64,000 nucleotides of DNA from Lactococcus formosensis (GTDB lineage Bacteria; Bacillota; Bacilli; Lactobacillales; Streptococcaceae): the NCBI RefSeq assembly GCF_018403745.1, contig NZ_BOVP01000003.1, forward strand, positions 248,001 through 312,000. Direction: 5' to 3'. This document shows positions 56,964-64,000 of this stretch, in pieces. Position 1 is the first letter of the stretch. Every line of letters starts with the position of its first letter. The notes beneath the pieces were generated by a model. It was not told the DNA's origin, ran no database searches, and saw only the letters and a program-made list of their open reading frames with translations. The translations under genes were made by a program, and so were the position numbers.

Positions 56964-57383
56964 ATAAATCAGTTATATTCTTCTGATTTTTTTGAGACGT
57001 TCCCTTTCACAGGAGTGGCTTAACGAAGAATTTTGAAAGCAAAGCGGATGAAGATTGTAAGCAAATATAGACAGCAAGTTTGCCCCCTCTTAAGGAAAAT
57101 TCCTAGGTGTTAAATAGGAAATAGGAATATGTAAGATAAAATTTACAGCTTACTTGGCTCTAAAAAATTAAAAGAAGTTAAAATAAGTGAGAGTGTCCAG
57201 GAAAAGTGTTGCAAAGTATAGTAAATAAAAGCATCTAGATTTCTAGTGCTTTTTTCGTTAAAAATAAGTGCTAAAGCTTGTTAGCTTAAAGAAGAAGTGG
57301 AGTAGGTAGGACCAGTAAATTTTTTGCTATAATAGACAATAGAGAATTTTTAAGAAAGATTAAAATATAAAGGGGACAATCTA
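56964..57383. other. 420-base intergenic region with an orphan terminator
   Basis: The Spx-gene terminator (AAATCAG/CTGATTT, 56967-56995) is followed by about 230 bases without a gene, a second complete terminator hairpin (57227-57256), then an extended -10 (TGCTATAAT, about 57331-57339) for the next gene. The orphan terminator suggests a small RNA or the remains of a lost gene; no coding frame above about 20 residues with a ribosome site is visible. Confidence 0.5.
57227..57256 (+). terminator. orphan terminator with no gene in front
   Basis: AAAAGCA, a bulged T, CTAG-ATTT-CTAG, TGCTTTTTT. Confidence 0.65.
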
Positions 57384-58688
57384 TTGACGGTAAATCTTAT
57401 AATAATAGTATTAATGATTGCTTTTACAGCTTTCTTTGTTGCATCTGAATTTTCTTTAGTCAAAATACGTAAAAGTCGTTTAGAAACATTGGCAGCTGAA
57501 GGAAACAAACAAGCAAAACTAGCTATTGTTGTTGTAGAGCATTTGGACTCTTACCTGAGTGCCTGTCAGCTTGGGATTACACTGACTTCTTTGGCTATTG
57601 GTTGGGTTGGTGAAAGCACGATTCATGCCTTGCTTGCGCCTGTGATTCTCTATCTACCACTGCCTAATACGATTGCAGAAAGCTTTTCAATTGTTCTAGC
57701 TTTCTTACTGATTACTTTTGTTCACGTCGTAATTGGTGAATTGATTCCGAAATCACTTAGTATTTCTAAGACAGAATCTGTCGTTTTAGCAGTTGTAAGA
57801 CCTTTGCACTATTTCTACAAGGTGACATATCCCTTTGTTTGGCTGCTGAATGTTTCCGCAAGTTCTATTGGGAAACTCTTTAATCTTAGCCTAGCTTCAG
57901 AAGGAGAAGAAACACATTCGGAAGAAGAACTTCTTTTGATAGCTAACCAGAGTTTTGCTAAAGGTGAAATTAACGAAAAAGAATATGAGTATCTCAATAA
58001 AGTTTTTGAATTTGATGATTTATTAGCCAAAGAGATCATGGTCCCTCGTCTCGACATGGAAACAATTGCTTCTAGCACAACGATTAAAGAAGCACTTGAG
58101 TTTGCTATCGAAAAGGGACATACGCGTTTCCCAGTAATTGGAAAATCTAAGGACAATATCTTAGGTTATGTGACTCTTCAAGCTCTTATTAAAGAGTATC
58201 TTGTGTCACCAATGCAGAAAGTGCATATGATAGCTCAAGAACCGATTGTCTTTATTGATACTATTCCAGTAAAAGTTTTACTCTCACAAATGCAAAGTGA
58301 ACACAAACATTTCGCAATTTTGTCTGATGAATATGGTGGAACCAGCGGTTTAGTAACGATTGAAGATATTCTGGAAGAACTCGTCGGTGATATTCAAGAC
58401 GAGCAGGACCATGAAGAAGAAAATATTGTCGAAGTTGAATCCGGAATTTATCATGTCAAAGGCAAGACACCTTTATCTGAAATTGAAGATAAGTTTGATA
58501 TAGATTTTGATAATCCTTCGTCAAGCAATACTATCAGTGGTTATATCATTAATGCTTATCTGGAAAATAGAGAGGAGCTTAACGTGGGGAGTATTAAAGT
58601 TTTGAATGCTCTTCAAATAAAGATTCTTGAAATGGATAGAGTGACTCCAAGTGAGTTAGAAATAACCAAAGTAGACAAACTCACCTAG
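57384..58688 (+). CDS. hemolysin-type membrane protein with CNNM and CBS domains
   Basis: 434 residues. CNNM (DUF21) membrane domain with about four helices (1-165; LASEFSLVKIRKSRLE-type motif near 20), two CBS domains (about 205-325, KEIMVPRLDMETI and GHTRFPVIG) and a CorC/HlyC transporter-associated domain (about 345-425). Such proteins are linked to Mg2+ or Na+/Mg2+ transport; the hemolysin name is historical. It starts with TTG at 57384 after AAAGGGGAC. Confidence 0.9.
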   Translation: MTVNLIIIVLMIAFTAFFVASEFSLVKIRKSRLETLAAEGNKQAKLAIVVVEHLDSYLSACQLGITLTSLAIGWVGESTIHALLAPVILYLPLPNTIAESFSIVLAFLLITFVHVVIGELIPKSLSISKTESVVLAVVRPLHYFYKVTYPFVWLLNVSASSIGKLFNLSLASEGEETHSEEELLLIANQSFAKGEINEKEYEYLNKVFEFDDLLAKEIMVPRLDMETIASSTTIKEALEFAIEKGHTRFPVIGKSKDNILGYVTLQALIKEYLVSPMQKVHMIAQEPIVFIDTIPVKVLLSQMQSEHKHFAILSDEYGGTSGLVTIEDILEELVGDIQDEQDHEEENIVEVESGIYHVKGKTPLSEIEDKFDIDFDNPSSSNTISGYIINAYLENREELNVGSIKVLNALQIKILEMDRVTPSELEITKVDKLT

Positions 58689-58717
58689 ATTTTGATGAAT
58701 TGAAAGATAATAAAGAG

Positions 58718-58744
58718 CTCACATCAAAAATGTGAGTTTTTTTG
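58718..58744 (+). terminator. terminator after the CNNM/CBS gene
   Basis: CTCACAT/ATGTGAG hairpin with a seven-T tail. Confidence 0.88.
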
Positions 58745-58798
58745 ATAAAAACTTAAAAAAGGGTGTTTATTATATTTTGTGTACTTTTTAATATTTTC

Positions 58799-58827
58799 TT
58801 GACAAAATATATGAGACGTGATAGAAT
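58799..58827 (+). promoter_or_regulatory. promoter of the fumarate-reductase-like gene
   Basis: TTGACA (58799-58804), 17 bases, extended -10 TGATAGAAT (hexamer 58822-58827). Confidence 0.88.
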
Positions 58828-58831
58828 TTTA

Positions 58832-58849
58832 TTGTTCATGTGAAAACAA
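58832..58849. promoter_or_regulatory. possible Rex operator at the transcription start
   Basis: TTGTTCATGTGAAAACAA fits the TTGTTAA-N4-TTAACAA form of Rex sites at 12 of 14 positions and overlaps +1. Rex represses anaerobic genes when NADH is low. No rex gene is in the window. Confidence 0.45.
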
Positions 58850-58864
58850 ACACAAGGAGAGATT

Positions 58865-60367
58865 ATGAAAATTTGGACAAAATTAGGATTGTTAGCCATT
58901 CTTGGCCTTTCATTGACGGCATGTGGGGGAAATGCTCAAAATAAAAGTACTTCTTCAAGTTCATCAGAAAAAGCTGATACTAAGGCGGGTGCCAGCAAAA
59001 CTATGACTTATGCAGAGCCATCAAGCTTGAAAAAAAGCTATGATGTCATCATCGTTGGTTCTGGTGGTGCAGGGATGACTGCAGCTATCGAGGCGAAGGA
59101 TGCAGGGATGAATCCTGTCATTCTTGAGAAAATGCCCATAGCTGGAGGGAATACTTCTAAAGCCTCTGCTGGATTGAACGCTTCAGAAACATCTGTTGAA
59201 AAAGCACAAGGTGTTACAGACTCAAATGATAAATTTTATGAAGAAACGCTTAAAGGTGGTGGAGGAACAAATGATAAAGAACTCCTTCGTTACTTTGTCG
59301 ATCATTCTGCAGCAGCAGTAGATTGGTTAGCACAGAATGATATAGTCCTTGATAATTTAACGACTACCGGTGGGATGAGTGTTTCTAGAACGCACCGTCC
59401 ACATGATGGTTCAGCTGTCGGAGCTTATCTTGTTAAAGGATTAGAAGAAAATATATCTAAACGTGATATTCCAGTTTTTGTTAATAGTGATGTGACAAAA
59501 ATAAATGAAAAAGACGGAAAAGTCTCAGGTGTCGAAGTTAAAATCGAAGGTGAAACAAAACAAGTTGACTCAAAAGCTGTCGTTGTAACAACAGGTGGAT
59601 TTGGTGCCAATCAGAAAATGATTGCTAAATACCGTCCTGACTTGAAAGATTATGTCACAACTAATGCCGCTGGCTCTACTGGAGATGGGATTGAGATGAT
59701 TTCCGCTCTTGGAGGTGCTTTGGTTGATATGGATAAAATTCAGATTCACCCTACTGTTTTCCAAAAAACAGGATATCTTGTATCTGAATCAATTCGTGGT
59801 GAGGGAGCGATTCTTGTAAACAAAGAAGGTAAACGTTTCTACAATGAAATGGATACACGTGATAAAGTTTCAGCAGCTGAACTTAAACAAGATGGCAAGT
59901 ATGCTTATGCTGTTTTTGGCGAAGGAACCAAGGATAAGGTTAAGGCGGTAGATCAATATATCTCTAAAGATATGGTTGTTGAGGCAGATAATGTTGAGGA
60001 ACTTGCGAAAAAACTTGAGATAAAACCAGAAGAGCTCAATGCAACAGTGACCAAATGGAACAAAGCAGTGGCCGATAAAAAGGATTCAGAATTTGGGCGT
60101 ACAACAGGGATGACTAATGATATTTCTGGCAAAGTTTATGCGATTAAAGTTGCACCAGGAATTCATCACACTATGGCTGGCGTAAAAATTAATACACAAA
60201 CACAAGTTCTAAAAGAAGATGGTCAACCAATAAAAGGTTTATATGCCGCTGGAGAAGTTACAGGTGGCTTGCACGGAGGTAATCGTATCGGAGGAAATGC
60301 AGTAGCCGATATCATTATCTTTGGACGTCAAGCTGGCCAAGAATCTGCAAAATATGCAAAAGCTTAA
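58865..60367 (+). CDS. lipoprotein flavoprotein, fumarate reductase / flavocytochrome c type
   Basis: 500 residues. Lipoprotein signal with lipobox LTACGG (Cys at about 21), a short Ser-rich linker, then the FAD domain: VIIVGSGGAGMTAAIEAKDAG (about 60-80) and EKMPIAGGNTSKASAGLNA. Active-site segments are SVSRTHRPHDGSAVGAYLV and C-terminal GLYAAGEVTGGLHGGNRIGGNA. The family reduces fumarate or related acceptors; being outside the membrane, it could be a terminal reductase. It lacks an FMN-binding domain, so an electron donor protein must be separate. AAGGAGAG precedes the ATG. Confidence 0.88.
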   Translation: MKIWTKLGLLAILGLSLTACGGNAQNKSTSSSSSEKADTKAGASKTMTYAEPSSLKKSYDVIIVGSGGAGMTAAIEAKDAGMNPVILEKMPIAGGNTSKASAGLNASETSVEKAQGVTDSNDKFYEETLKGGGGTNDKELLRYFVDHSAAAVDWLAQNDIVLDNLTTTGGMSVSRTHRPHDGSAVGAYLVKGLEENISKRDIPVFVNSDVTKINEKDGKVSGVEVKIEGETKQVDSKAVVVTTGGFGANQKMIAKYRPDLKDYVTTNAAGSTGDGIEMISALGGALVDMDKIQIHPTVFQKTGYLVSESIRGEGAILVNKEGKRFYNEMDTRDKVSAAELKQDGKYAYAVFGEGTKDKVKAVDQYISKDMVVEADNVEELAKKLEIKPEELNATVTKWNKAVADKKDSEFGRTTGMTNDISGKVYAIKVAPGIHHTMAGVKINTQTQVLKEDGQPIKGLYAAGEVTGGLHGGNRIGGNAVADIIIFGRQAGQESAKYAKA

Positions 60368-60387
60368 CATATATTTTCACTTGAAAT

Positions 60388-60416
60388 AAAAAACATCCTA
60401 AAAGTTGGATGTTTTT
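60388..60416. terminator. bidirectional terminator between flavoprotein and corA-like genes
   Basis: AAAAACATCC/GGATGTTTTT hairpin. Confidence 0.88.
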
Positions 60417-60420
60417 CTTT

Positions 60421-61368
60421 TTATAAAAGCTTTATTTTTCTCAACCAATACCAGACACCACCACTAAGGGCGAGCGAAATCGCCAAAACTAATAGGAAAC
60501 CAAAGGAAAATTCTTCAAAGGGAAGTTTAAGATTTATACCCCAAAAGCCATAAATCATGGTTGGTATAGTCAAAACGATAGAAATTTCGGTGAGAGTTTT
60601 CATTATGGTATTGAGACGGAAGGAACTTAGATTGTTGACCATTGTATCTAAGCTAGCAAGATATTTATTATAGGCTTGAGTAAGCTTTTTTAAACTGTCT
60701 AAATTTTCCTCAAGTTTTATAATGCCGCTATGTTCATTTTCGTCTAAATTCAAAGTATTTTTTTCACGCTTAAAAAATTCTATTATTTTGTCATCACTAT
60801 CATAGGTTAGAGATAAACTGATTAAATATTTTTTGAGTTGAAGTAATTGACTGAAGAGTGAACGTGTAGGACCATTCTCATTAATTGAGGTTTCTAATTT
60901 TACAATTTTATCCCTAATTTTTTGCGCATCTTCTGTCATTTTAGCAAGAGCTGCGTTAATCAAGCTAATCAAAATTTCTTCGGTTTTTAATTCCTTCTGG
61001 CAGTCTTTAAGGAATTCTAAGATGAAGTCTTCTTTCTCTTCAGTAATGATTATTACTGAATGTTCACGCTTTAAAATAAGTAGAGAGTCAACCATATGCT
61101 CAAATTCAGCCTCCTTCCTCTCTCTTGGATAGAGAAGAAGTAAAGTGATGTATCCATTTCCATTTTCTCCCTTATTAAAGAAATAGTTAGCCTCCTTTTT
61201 ATCATAAAACAAAGAAGAGAGATCCTGATGATATTGATTATTTAGATGTTTGAAAAATTGACGGTCAGATTGATAAAAGTAAAATAAGGTATTATCCTCT
61301 TCACTTTCAAGGGGAGCTATTTTAGAAGCATCAACTTCTAAAGCTTTAAGGATTTTATATTTAAACAT
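60421..61368 (-). CDS. CorA-family divalent cation transporter
   Basis: 315 residues. Large N-terminal cytoplasmic domain with coiled-coil helices (about 110-245), then two C-terminal membrane helices. The loop between them reads YGFWGINLKLP: the signature GMN is GIN here, a departure from the motif that selects hydrated Mg2+. The start at 61368 is chosen for GGAGGAAAG just upstream; a longer frame to 61446 has no such site. Probably a Mg2+ or other divalent channel; specificity uncertain. Confidence 0.83.
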   Translation of the reverse strand: MFKYKILKALEVDASKIAPLESEEDNTLFYFYQSDRQFFKHLNNQYHQDLSSLFYDKKEANYFFNKGENGNGYITLLLLYPRERKEAEFEHMVDSLLILKREHSVIIITEEKEDFILEFLKDCQKELKTEEILISLINAALAKMTEDAQKIRDKIVKLETSINENGPTRSLFSQLLQLKKYLISLSLTYDSDDKIIEFFKREKNTLNLDENEHSGIIKLEENLDSLKKLTQAYNKYLASLDTMVNNLSSFRLNTIMKTLTEISIVLTIPTMIYGFWGINLKLPFEEFSFGFLLVLAISLALSGGVWYWLRKIKLL

Positions 61369-61482
61369 TGACTTTCCTCCAAAAAGAGTCACTTCCAAAA
61401 GTAAAACAAGATATGATAACCAAAAGGCCCCTATCATAGAGGCCAACTTAGAAGTTAGATTTTAAGAAAGATGCGGAAATGC

Positions 61483-62040
61483 TTACTCTACTCTCCCATT
61501 TTCAGGCGTCATGTCGTCAACTTTATCTTTTACTTTATCGACTTGTTTTGAGGTAAATTTTCCTGTCGTTTGCGCGGCATCAACCACACGATCTTGGACG
61601 GTTACTTCGTCATCTTTTTGTTGCTCTTTTGTCTTAATGTCTGTAACTGTTACATTAACTTCTACAACATCTAGGTCCGTCATGTTTGCAACTTCTTTAC
61701 GGATAACATCCTTAATTTGGTTATAAATTTCTGGAACATTTTTACGGTATTCTGTGATAACTTTCAAATCTACTGCAACTTGTGTTTTGCCCACTTCAAC
61801 ATCAACTCCAGAAGTTACGTCATCCGTATTTACAAGTTTTCCAGTTAAGTTAGAGAAGAAACCACCTTCGACAGCCAGTAAGCCATCCACGGTTTCTAAA
61901 GCTAATCCTACAATTTTTTGGACCACTTTGTCTTCGTAAGTTAATTCTCCTTTGATATCCTGAGTATTTTCGTGGTTATTAGAAGCAGTATGCTCAGTTT
62001 CGGCCATTGTTCCAAAGGGTTTCATGTTTTCTTGTACCAT
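61483..62040 (-). CDS. Asp23/Gls24-family envelope stress protein
   Basis: 185 residues. The Asp23 core (about 30-145) shows TYEDKVVQKIVGLALETVDGLLAVEGG and DLDVVEVNVTVTDIKT. The tail is charged (about 145-185). In staphylococci Asp23 coats the membrane through AmaP, which is encoded two genes upstream. AAGGAGAA precedes the ATG. Fourth gene of the operon. Confidence 0.92.
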   Translation of the reverse strand: MVQENMKPFGTMAETEHTASNNHENTQDIKGELTYEDKVVQKIVGLALETVDGLLAVEGGFFSNLTGKLVNTDDVTSGVDVEVGKTQVAVDLKVITEYRKNVPEIYNQIKDVIRKEVANMTDLDVVEVNVTVTDIKTKEQQKDDEVTVQDRVVDAAQTTGKFTSKQVDKVKDKVDDMTPENGRVE

Positions 62041-62061
62041 TTAATTCTCCTTATTTATAAG

Positions 62062-62256
62062 TTATTTCCGATTTTTTAAGTGTTCAATGATTCCGGTCTT
62101 TTGTAGAAATAAGCCCGCTATTACACCAAAGCCAATTAATATCAAAAGTAGAACCATTTTCCAAAAACCAATAGTGAAGATGGCAATGGCAGCTATACCA
62201 CCGATAATGCCACCAATAATTGGATATCGATATCTTTCCAGATAATCCATTGACAC
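62062..62256 (-). CDS. DUF2273 small membrane protein
   Basis: 64 residues with two close hydrophobic helices (IIGGIIGGIAAIAIFTIGF and VLLLILIGFGVIAGLFL) and a basic tail. Found next to Asp23/AmaP in many Firmicutes. Role unknown. GGAGGTG precedes the ATG; four bases separate it from amaP. Confidence 0.85.
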   Translation of the reverse strand: MSMDYLERYRYPIIGGIIGGIAAIAIFTIGFWKMVLLLILIGFGVIAGLFLQKTGIIEHLKNRK

Positions 62257-62259
62257 CTC

Positions 62260-62820
62260 CTATACAACGCGAGAGCGTTTATTGTTTGTTTCTTTATTTA
62301 ATGCATTTACTTCAACTTTTATTTTTACAGGTTGATCTACACCAAAGAAAAGTTTTAAACTATCAATAATCTCTTGTTCGAGCAAACGTGATTTTTCAGC
62401 AATTTCGACCCGAGGAATGATTTCCCCCTTCACATCAATGTTTATTTTCTTTTTATAGAGTGTAACATTAATGCGTGGAGATTTGAGAAAGTCATTTTCG
62501 AGGACTTTCTCACGGACAAGTCCTTCGATAGCTGAACGTTTTAAAGTGAGTTTTCCACCATGAGTAGGTAGTTCAATATCAATATAGGTACGAGGATAAA
62601 ATGCGATGATGAGCAAAGCAATTATTAAAATAACAGCCAAGATAGCATTTCCCCAGAATAGATAGACAGGTATGTATTCACCGATATAGACGAGTTGACT
62701 TGAAGCGCTTGTCATATCGCCATACTCCACTAAATTGTAGTAATCCCAAGCTGAAGGAACTACAAGAGAAAGTAGGAGGAGATCAAATACGATGAGAATA
62801 AATTTCTTTCCAGATGACAC
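62260..62820 (-). CDS. amaP: alkaline shock response membrane anchor protein AmaP
   Basis: 186 residues. Two membrane helices near the N-terminus (about 8-26 and 58-76), then a cytoplasmic domain (about 85-186) with the family-like IEGLVREKVLENDFLKSPRINVTLYKKK. It anchors Asp23 at the membrane in S. aureus. GGAGG is present before the ATG. Confidence 0.9.
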   Translation of the reverse strand: MSSGKKFILIVFDLLLLSLVVPSAWDYYNLVEYGDMTSASSQLVYIGEYIPVYLFWGNAILAVILIIALLIIAFYPRTYIDIELPTHGGKLTLKRSAIEGLVREKVLENDFLKSPRINVTLYKKKINIDVKGEIIPRVEIAEKSRLLEQEIIDSLKLFFGVDQPVKIKVEVNALNKETNNKRSRVV

Positions 62821-62853
62821 AAGGCCTCCTTTCTAAATGCTTTAACGAAAAAA

Positions 62854-63093
62854 TTAATGACTCATTTTTGATAAAACAAAGGATACAACGGCTACGACAA
62901 TGACGGCACCGATGATTGAGGGAATCAAAGCCATGCCGGCCAATGAAGGGCCCCAGCTTCCGAGAAGGGCTTGACCCACAGCAGAACCGACTAAACCGGC
63001 TAAGATGTTGGCAATCCAGCCCATGGAGCCTCCTTTAGTGATGACTCCTGCAAGTAAACCAATGATGGCTCCAACAATAAGTGACCAAATCAT
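62854..63093 (-). CDS. GlsB/YeaQ/YmgE-family stress membrane protein
   Basis: 79 residues, three glycine-rich helices: MIWSLIVGAIIGLLAGVITKGG, GWIANILAGLVGSAVGQALLG and ALIPSIIGAVIVVAVVSFVL. A transglycosylase-associated-protein family member induced by envelope stress in enterococci (GlsB). AGAGGTATT precedes the ATG. First gene of the operon glsB-like, amaP, DUF2273, asp23-like. Confidence 0.92.
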   Translation of the reverse strand: MIWSLIVGAIIGLLAGVITKGGSMGWIANILAGLVGSAVGQALLGSWGPSLAGMALIPSIIGAVIVVAVVSFVLSKMSH

Positions 63094-63370
63094 AAAATAC
63101 CTCTTTTCTAGTATGTGCTGACATACATTTCTATTCTTAAACTAACACATATGGAAAGCGGATTCAAATGATTGGTTTATTATTTTTTCATTATTCCCAA
63201 AAAATAAATGCTCGAATTACCGATGTATCTAACTTTCAAGGTAATATTCCGAAAATTCAGAAAGATATTGATAGGATTTGAAAAATAAAAGTGATAGAAT
63301 AATGAAAGGGGATACAATATCAGTAAATAATACAAATGGTATCTCAAAAAATAGAATGAAGGAGAACATT

Positions 63371-64000
63371 ATGATTTTAGGTTTTATTAAGGCAAATTTC
63401 CCAGGTGAACGTCGTGTTCCGCTATTACCACAAGACATTACAGACTTTGATAATCAATTGCTGATTGAAACTGGATTTGGAGAGTTTTTAGATATTGAAG
63501 ATGTTGAATATGAAAAAGCCGGGTGTAAAATCCTTTCAAGAGAAGAAGTGTTCAAACAGTCTGAAGCGATCTTTTCATTGAAACTTATCCAGCCAAGTGA
63601 CTATGACCATATTAAAAAGGGACAAATCATCATCGGTTGGACCCATCCTTATGGCTCTGGTAAGTCTTTCATGAAAGAACAAGCCATTCCCAAAGAACTT
63701 ATTGTTGTTGACCTAGATAATAATTTCCCTGCTATTTATTATAAGGATAAAGTCATCGAAACAAAGATACCAACAGGTATTATGGAACGTAATAGTTTTT
63801 TTGCTGGTTATGCTGGTACATTAGATGCTCTGCTGAAGTTTGGAATTTTACCAGATGAAAGCACTAAAATTGCAGTTCTTGGCTCAGGAAATGTCTCGCA
63901 AGGTGCATTTCATGCAGTTTCAAAATTTTCTTCAAATGTAAAAATGTTCTACCGCCGGACACTTCCGGTTTTTAAGGAAACTTTTAGCACTTACGATATT
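63371..64000 (+). CDS. ceo: N5-(carboxyethyl)ornithine synthase (3' end outside window)
   Basis: 210 residues visible, open at the right edge. The start MILGFIKANFPGERRVPLLP, similar to alanine dehydrogenase/saccharopine dehydrogenase N-termini, and the NADP-binding motif IAVLGSGNVSQGAF (about 167-180) match CEO synthase. This enzyme joins pyruvate to ornithine or lysine and was first described from Lactococcus lactis. GGAGAACATT precedes the ATG. Confidence 0.85.
   Translation, partial: MILGFIKANFPGERRVPLLPQDITDFDNQLLIETGFGEFLDIEDVEYEKAGCKILSREEVFKQSEAIFSLKLIQPSDYDHIKKGQIIIGWTHPYGSGKSFMKEQAIPKELIVVDLDNNFPAIYYKDKVIETKIPTGIMERNSFFAGYAGTLDALLKFGILPDESTKIAVLGSGNVSQGAFHAVSKFSSNVKMFYRRTLPVFKETFSTYDI

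Noticed and set aside
57191..57225. Insertion-sequence end in the gap after the Spx gene
   Set aside because: A GTGTCCAGGAAAAGTGT-like stretch recalls some IS ends, but there is no partner repeat, target duplication or transposase remnant.

Overview
This window is one contiguous piece of a low-GC Gram-positive chromosome, most likely a Lactococcus, and probably not L. lactis/cremoris itself. The grounds are the pyrR-pyrP-pyrB-carA order behind a PyrR attenuator, separate thiolase, mvaA and mvaS genes, a 407-residue four-domain ribosomal protein S1, several Spx-family paralogues, a PepV dipeptidase, and an N5-(carboxyethyl)ornithine synthase at the right edge. Species assignment is inference. 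I saw no rRNA or tRNA gene, no CRISPR array, no phage genes and no intact insertion sequence.

Layout. 1-12.7 kb: end of pepV, a GntR regulator, a YfhO-type membrane protein, a HIT-motif protein, mnmA, a small exported protein, rpsA, a secreted cysteine-peptidase-like protein paired with a secreted beta-propeller-like protein, and a GH13 alpha-glucosidase behind a MalR-like operator. 12.7-18.4 kb: a gluconate operon (6-phosphogluconate dehydrogenase, gluconokinase, gluconate permease) with a consensus promoter and a cre site, then a convergent NhaC-type transporter behind a T-box leader. 18.5-22.6 kb: pyrimidine operon. 22.7-27.6 kb: bioY, an Spx paralogue, a small membrane peptide, queA, a K+ channel and two divergent XRE regulators.

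27.6-40.6 kb is the most distinctive region. It is a colinear operon for an exported glycerol-phosphate (teichoic-acid-like) polymer: a TagH ATPase with a C-terminal LysM domain, TagG permease, a GT2-TagF fusion, an alpha/beta-hydrolase-like protein, a second TagF-like enzyme, TagD (CDP-glycerol synthesis), an unknown protein, two more TagB/TagF-like transferases, a phosphodiester-glycosidase-domain protein and a degenerate LytR-CpsA-Psr protein. The genes at 29.9-35.6 kb are visibly more AT-rich than tagHG and tagD on either side, which suggests an exchangeable cassette.

40.6-64 kb: nagB with a NagR-like operator, glpK, a TetR regulator divergent from a giant two-module acyl-CoA dehydratase activator-like protein, an oxidoreductase/unknown-enzyme/GntR locus, the upper mevalonate pathway (mvaS divergent from thiolase-mvaA), rpsP-khpA, a cysteine-less Spx paralogue, a CBS-domain membrane protein, a lipoprotein fumarate-reductase-like flavoprotein with a possible Rex operator, a CorA-like transporter, the Asp23/AmaP/GlsB envelope-stress operon, and the start of ceo.

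A recurring regulatory oddity runs through the window. Four genes (YfhO-like, HIT-motif protein, a minus-strand XRE regulator and the thiolase) have a -10 element ending exactly six bases before the start codon and no Shine-Dalgarno sequence, so their mRNAs would begin at the AUG (candidate leaderless transcripts).
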